A DNA stretch of 64,000 nucleotides from contig NC_134974.1 of the NCBI RefSeq assembly GCF_965638725.1, positions 2,874,143-2,938,142 of the forward strand. The letters are read 5' to 3'. Below the pieces are notes generated by a model. It was given only the letters and a program-made list of their open reading frames with translations, was not told the origin of the DNA and did not search any database. A program made the position numbers and the translations under genes. Below are positions 55,356 to 64,000 of the stretch, piece after piece (the first letter of the stretch is position 1; each line of letters opens with the position of its first letter). This DNA comes from Aptenodytes patagonicus (taxonomy: Eukaryota > Chordata > Aves > Sphenisciformes > Spheniscidae).

Positions 55356-55561
55356 CTGGCTCCTTCCTTCCGCCCCTGCCCCCCCCGCAGCAGTGCAGGG
55401 GCTTGGGGGGGACACCAAAAAAGAGGGGGGACACCCTCCTGGCTGCGGCACAGGGCGACGGGGGAGCCCTGAGCGCATCTTGCTGCTGCGTTTTGGGGAG
55501 AAACGGCCTGAAGCAGAGCGGACGTGGCCCTGCTCTGGATTTTACCGTACCAGCGAGGGGC

Positions 55562-57180
55562 TCACGGCACCGCTGCCAGCCCTGCAGCCGCCGCCACCGT
55601 GCCGTAGAGGTCAGGCCGGCGGTGGCCGTGCACCGGGATCTCCCGGCGGATGCGGTGCAGGTAGTCGAGGTCGATCTCGGCGTAGCAGAGCCCAGGTCCC
55701 TCGCGGCACTGGGCCACCACGGCGCCCCAGGGGTCCACCACCAGCGCGTGGCCGTAGGATGTCCGGCGCTCGTGGTTCTTCCCGGTCTGGGCGGCTGCCA
55801 CCACGTAGCACTGGCTCTCGATGGCCCGGGCCCGCAGCAGCACCTGCTGGGGGACACGGCGCTGCTGGTGGTGCCGGACCGCGGCCCCCCCCGGGGGGGG
55901 ACATGGGGCAGAGAGCAGGGTTTGGGTGGGGGCACCACAGCCGGGCTGGCTGTGCCACCTGCCCCTTAAATACCCAAAAAAGAGGTGTTTTTATCTTAAA
56001 TTTGCCCCTCTTGCCTGTAGCAGGATTTGTCCCTGCTTGCTGCTGGAGATGATTGGGGTGAGGGCTCAGCCCCAATCTGACAGCCCCCGGGGCGTCCCCA
56101 GCCCCGCAGGGGACAAGGGACGAGCGGCAAGAGCTGCCTGAATGGGGGCGAGGGACCCCGGGACAGGCTGGAGCTGCCGGGGCCGAGCTCACCTCCCAGT
56201 GTGCCGAGCCTGTGGGGACAGTGAAGGCCGAGGGGTAGGTGAGGATCTCGGCGCCGGCACGCCGCAGCGCCAGCGAGATCTCGGGGAAGCGCAGGTCGTA
56301 GCAGATGGAGAGGCCGAGCTGGTGGGGACGAGGAGGGGATGTCAGCGAGGACGCGGCGCCTGGCCCCAGGCAGAGGTTAGGGGACAGCGGAAGGGACGCA
56401 GCACTCGAGGCAGAGGAGCAGAAAGGGGAGCCCCTCGCCCTGCGGGGACCCCGAAGGTCCCCAGAGGTGCCCGTCCGTCCCGTACCTTCCCTGCCGGCGT
56501 GCTGACCGGGGGCACGATCTCGGTGCCGGGGTTGGTGAAGCTGCTCTCCTTCATGGTGACGCGTCCCTCCAGCTCCACGTCACACAGGTGGGTTTTCCTG
56601 TAGGCGGCCACGAGGTGACCTGGGGACAAGAGGGTGCGACGGGGGAGATGTCTGCCAGGGCCGGGGACCCCCAGTCAGCGGGGCAGGGCCGGGGGCTCTC
56701 ACCTGCGGGGTCCAGCAGCGCGTGGCAGTTGTAGATGCGCTGCGTGGTCGGCCAGTCCCGGCCGCGCTCGTGGAAGCCGCCCAGGGACAGCCACACACCG
56801 CAGTCCCTGGGGAGAGGGACTCGGTGTCACCCCGGCTCCACCGGGGACGGGGATCCCGCAGCCGGCACCGGCAGCTCCATTTCCGTCACTCTGTCCTGCG
56901 GGATGAGCACAGGGCGGGGGGGGGGGGGGTCCCATCAGTACCTGGCCAGCTTGGCGTAGCGTCCCATGAGGTCCCCGTCCAGGCCTTCAGCCAGGCTGAG
57001 GGTCTGCGCCGTGTCGGAGCCGATGTAGTCGAAGCCCTCGGGGAGGAAGACGAGGCAGGCGCCGCGACGAGCCGCTTCCCGCACCAGCCCGGCGCAGGCG
57101 GTGAAGTTCAGCTCCTTGTCGGGCGTGGAGGTGACCTGGCCCACGGCCACCAGCGGCTTCAGCCCCGGGGGACCCGCCAT
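55562..57180 (-). CDS. NIT1: Deaminated glutathione amidase (Nitrilase 1)
   Basis: NIT1 hydrolyses deaminated glutathione, a side product of transaminases, in cytosol and mitochondria (metabolite repair). Minus-strand exons: 56942-57180 (ATG at 57180), 56703-56806, 56486-56619, 56193-56318 and 55562-55843, all in phase, 294 residues. The nitrilase triad is present: Glu48 in FLPEGFDY, Lys123 in YRKTHLCD and Cys165 in [10 protein letters not shown]. Other family blocks are [11 protein letters not shown] and [16 protein letters not shown]. The chosen ATG sits in GCGCCATGG, an excellent context, and equals the cytosolic start of human NIT1. Human NIT1 also makes a longer mitochondrial form from an upstream start. 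Here the upstream exons keep an open frame but show no in-frame ATG. Neighbours DEDD and PFDN2 match human. Confidence 0.95.
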
Positions 57181-58140
57181 GGCGCGGGGCGGGTGCGGGG
57201 AGCTGCGGCACAACACAGACGTCAGCCCCGGGGGACGCGGGCAGCCCCATGGGGACCGCGGCAGCCCCCGGGGCCTGCACGGGTCACCCCCTGTGTGCCC
57301 GGGGTACCTGCCCGGGGTACCGGAGCCGTGTGGGCATCTCGGGGTGCCCGGGGGGGCCGGGAGCAGGCAGCGCAGCAGGGTCCGGGGCACCGCTCTCAGC
57401 CTGGGGCAGGGGGGACCCCGGGGTGGGGAGGGGGGGTCACGGCTGCTGCTTTGTCCCTGTGCCGGGGGGGGGAGGGGGGGACATGGACCCGGGGGACCCA
57501 CGGCCAAGGGGACGGCGCCAGCCCCCACGCAGGGGCCGGTGGGTGGCTGTCACTGGCCAGCCCCCTCCTGCAGCCCCACTGCCCCCAGCCCGCCTGCAGT
57601 ACTGCCCCAGCACCCCCCAAACTGCCCCCAGCACCCCCAAACCGCCCCAGCTCTGCCACAGGCCAGACCCCCAGCTGCCTCAGCACCCCCAAACTGCCCC
57701 CAGCTCTGCCCCAGTTCGGACCCCAAACTGCCCCAGCACCCTCCAAGTGCCCCCAGCACTCCCAAATTGCCCCCAGCACCCCCCAAACTGCCCCCAGCTC
57801 TGCCCCAATTCGGACCCCAAACTGCCCCAGCACCCCCAGCTGCCCCCAGCACCCCTCAACTGCCCCAGCTCTGCTCCACGTCAGCCCCCCCACCTGCCCC
57901 CAGGCCCCCCCCAATCGCCCAATTTGTCCCAAATCCCCCCCCCGCACCACCCCAATCGTTCCCTGCGCCCCCCAACCGCCCCCGGCCCCCCCCGGCCCGT
58001 ACATGCCCCGCCGGCGGCACCGAGGGGACGCGGGCAAAGTCCCCCCAACCGCGCCCGCAGCAAAAATGGCGCCGGCGCCGCCTCACCTGGCAGCGCCGCT
58101 GCCCTCTACCAAGATGGCGCCCGGCCGGGCACCGCCCCGT
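57181..58140 (-). other. NIT1: NIT1 upstream leader exons and introns
   Basis: Reading the minus strand, an exon 58087 to about 58140 (donor GTGAGG), an exon 57308-57400 and the 22 bases 57181-57202 before the ATG all have good splice borders and connect in one open frame. It encodes a basic, Arg/Leu-rich stretch (RLRAVPRTLLRCLLPAPPGT) ahead of Met1, the composition of a mitochondrial presequence. No in-frame ATG was found. Confidence 0.5.
57585..57900. repeat. NIT1 intronic minisatellite, CCCCAGCACCCCCAAACTGC unit
   Basis: About a dozen copies of a unit of 20-25 bp with a longer period of about 75 bp marked by 'agctctgccccagttcggac'. Confidence 0.9.
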
Positions 58141-58195
58141 TTCCGGTCGGCGCCGGAAGGGAGGGGGGGTGCCGCGGCGCGGGAGGGGGGGGAAG
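58060..58195. promoter_or_regulatory. Divergent NIT1/PFDN2 promoter
   Basis: The PFDN2 ATG (58196) and the NIT1 first-exon donor (58087) are only about 110 bp apart. Two ATGGCGCC motifs (58063, 58112) and an AAGATGGCGG over the PFDN2 start are YY1-type sites; 'cgtttccggtcggcgccgga' at 58138-58157 contains ETS-like CCGGAA and TTCCGG cores. No TATA box is seen, as usual for housekeeping divergent promoters. Confidence 0.65.
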
Positions 58196-59105
58196 ATGGC
58201 GGACAGCGCGAAGGGGCGGCCGGCGGCGGCGGCGCCCGCTGGGAAGGCGCTGACGGCGGAGCAGGTCCGGGCCGGGGAGCGGCGGGAGGGGCCCTGGCAC
58301 CGGGGGGAGGCCTCGGGCAGGCCCCTGGCACCGGGGGGTGGGGGGGTGTGTCACGGGCAGGCCTCGGGCACTGGCGGGGGGGGGGAGCCCCAGCCCCAGC
58401 CCCAGCCCCAGCCCCAGCCCCGTCCCTGTCCCTGTCCCCGTCCCCGTCCCCGTCCCCGCAGGTGGTGGCCCGGTTCAACCGCCTGCGGCAGGAGCAGCGG
58501 GGCCTGGCCTCGAAGGCGGCCGAGCTGGAGCTGGAGCTGAACGAGCACAGGTGCGATTTGGGGGGGGGGGGGGTGGTGTCGGGTCCGGGGCTGGGGGGGG
58601 GGGGGTGAGGGAAGGCCTTGGCCGCCTCACCCTCCTCTTCCTCCCAGCCTGGTCATCGAGACGCTGCGGGAGGTGGACCCCACGCGGAAGTGCTACCGCA
58701 TGGTGGGCGGCATCTTGGTGGAGCGCACCGTCAAGGAGGTGCTGCCAGCCCTGGAGAACAACAAGGAGCAGGTGAGGGGCACCCCGCACCCCCCACACCC
58801 CCCCACACACACCCCCCGCCCCGGGGAACTCCCGGAGCCCCCCCCACGGGACCCAGCCCCTCTCCCGGCTGCTTCCCCGGGACCCCTCTCTCTTCCCACC
58901 CGGCTCCCCCCGTCGCTTTTCCCAGATCAGCAAAATCATCGAGACGCTGAACCAGCAGCTGCAGGCGAAGGGCCGGGAGCTGAACGACTTTCGGGAGAAG
59001 CACAACATCCGCCTGGTGGGCGAGGACGACCCCCGGCAGCCCCCCAAGGAGGGGGCCGAGGGGGCCGGGGCCAAGGGCAGCTCGGCCGGCGTCCTGGTCT
59101 CCTAA
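58196..59105 (+). CDS. PFDN2: Prefoldin subunit 2
   Basis: A beta-type subunit of the hexameric prefoldin co-chaperone that hands nascent actin and tubulin to the CCT chaperonin. Coding exons: 58196-58264, 58462-58550, 58648-58771 and 58926-59105 (stop 59103-59105), in phase, 153 residues (human 154). The two long helices of the coiled coil (VVARFNRLRQEQRGLASKAA and LNQQLQAKGRELNDFREKHN) flank the hairpin VDPTRKCYRMVGGILVERTV. The C-terminus ends SSAGVLVS as in human. The N-terminal 20 residues are Ala-rich and variable. Introns are all under 200 bp. Confidence 0.97.
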
Positions 59106-59158
59106 CTCCCCCGCCCTCCCCCTTGTTATTTAGTGTTGCTCGTGTCGTGTTTTTGTTA

Positions 59159-59164
59159 AATAAA
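59159..59164 (+). terminator. PFDN2: PFDN2 poly(A) signal AATAAA
   Basis: Lies 54 bp past the stop and is followed by a GT-rich stretch. Confidence 0.85.
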
Positions 59165-60090
59165 TGTGGGTTTTTTTTCCTTTGGTCACGGGCCAAGCGT
59201 GGGCGCTGAGGGTGGCTGCCGCTTCCCAGGCTCCGGGGTGGAGGGGGGGGGGGGGCAGGAAAGGGGGGGGGGTGCAGCCCCGGCGGAGGCCAGAACAGGG
59301 CCAGACCCCCCAGCTTGGCTCACCACAGGGTGACCCAGTGCCACCGTCCGTCCCCCCCCCCGCCTGGGGGGAGGTGGCACTTTGGGGGCGATGCAGGGGG
59401 CAGATGGCGGCTCCGGGCCGGCCTCGGCCGCTGTTCTCTTGTTCTGGCCGCCGAAAACGCTCCGCGGCGCTTCCCCGAGGGCGGCCGCATTCCGGGGTGG
59501 CAGCGTGGGGCGGCCGCCGCCAACCCAGCTGGGGTGGGGGCAGCCCCGGCACCCCCCCCAAATCCCCCCAGCAGCCGTGGGACCGCAGCCAGTGCCGGAG
59601 CTGCTGCCCCGGCCTCGTGCGGGGCTGGGGGGGGGGGGGAAGAAACTCCCCCCCCCCCCCCCCCGGTGCCTGAAACGCTGCGGGGGGACCCCAAAATCGG
59701 GGTGGTGGGCGCCAGAGGGAGGTGCGTGCACATGCGTGTGCTGCTGGGGGACATGGGTGCCGCACCCCAAAAGGCAGGGACAGGGGATGGGGGGGGGACA
59801 CAGGTCCCTGGGGGGACACAGGGACCCCGGGACACGGACCCAGGAGGTGACGGGGACCCGGTGGTGGCACCAGGGAGGGAGGGTGTCACTGTCACCGTCA
59901 CCCTGAGCGAGGCGGAGGTCGGCGTGTGCCGGTGCGTGCCGGCGTGTGGCACCCCAGGGTGTGGTGGCGGCGGTGGTGGTGGGGGGGGAGGAGGGGACAG
60001 GAGGGCACGCGGCTGTTGTTGACTGTACACAGCTCCCGCCCGCGGCGTCACCCGCCACCGGGCCCGGCCGGTTCCCCGCGGCCGCCGGCC
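59165..60090. other. Intergenic stretch between PFDN2 and the V1A-like gene
   Basis: No coding sequence recognised. A GC-rich block with 'ggtggcggcggtggtggtgg' (59960-59985) lies upstream of the next promoter. Confidence 0.6.
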
Positions 60091-60100
60091 CCATATAACG
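60091..60100 (+). promoter_or_regulatory. TATA-like box of the V1A-like gene
   Basis: CCATATAACG lies about 35 bp upstream of the start codon in an otherwise GC-rich region. A TATA promoter would suit a tissue-restricted gene rather than a housekeeping V-ATPase subunit; this is inference. Confidence 0.4.
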
Positions 60101-60132
60101 CCAGTGACACCGGGGCCGGCGGGGGGGACACC

Positions 60133-64000
<3,868 letters not shown>

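Overview
The window reads as a bird, from a very GC-rich microchromosome. A CR1 LINE tail at 2679-2858 is the common avian interspersed repeat, introns are short, homopolymer G/C runs and tandem arrays are everywhere, and the gene content matches human 1q21.3 plus 1q23.3. That combination is known from the chicken chromosome 25 type of microchromosome; the assignment is inference. All genes are ordinary spliced vertebrate genes, and exon borders below were placed by eye from splice sites, phase and remembered human proteins.

Layout: SNX27 3' half (+, 1133-12623, 3'UTR to about 14860) meets CELF3 3' half (-, 16590-18720, 3'UTR down to about 15010) tail to tail. A 100-N gap (19177-19276) interrupts CELF3 and hides the last exon of TDRKH (-, 19430-23046). 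RORC (-, 24887-33538) follows, with a short RORgamma-t type N-terminus. About 4 kb of higher-order tandem repeats (33850-37350) leads to S100A10 (-, 38132-38694), whose 3'UTR is itself a 46-bp tandem array. The synteny then switches to the 1q23.3 block: DEDD (+, 48954-54112, CpG promoter near 41.6 kb), NIT1 (-, 55562-57180) and PFDN2 (+, 58196-59105), the last two sharing a tiny divergent promoter. The window ends inside a V-ATPase catalytic subunit A gene (+, 60133 to beyond 64000) that looks like a divergent second copy of ATP6V1A.

Functionally the genes are not a pathway: endosomal recycling (SNX27), RNA splicing (CELF3), piRNA biogenesis (TDRKH), nuclear receptor (RORC), annexin A2 partner (S100A10), death-effector protein (DEDD), metabolite repair (NIT1), co-chaperone (PFDN2) and proton pump (V1A). 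The notable points are the extra V1A gene, a candidate 63-bp SNX27 cassette exon, an array of CACGTG E-boxes in RORC intron 1, two coding-frame breaks (TDRKH Tudor domain, CELF3 Pro/Gln exon) that may be assembly errors, and several hierarchical minisatellites. I saw no retroviral or other virus-derived element, no tRNA or rRNA gene and no CRISPR array.
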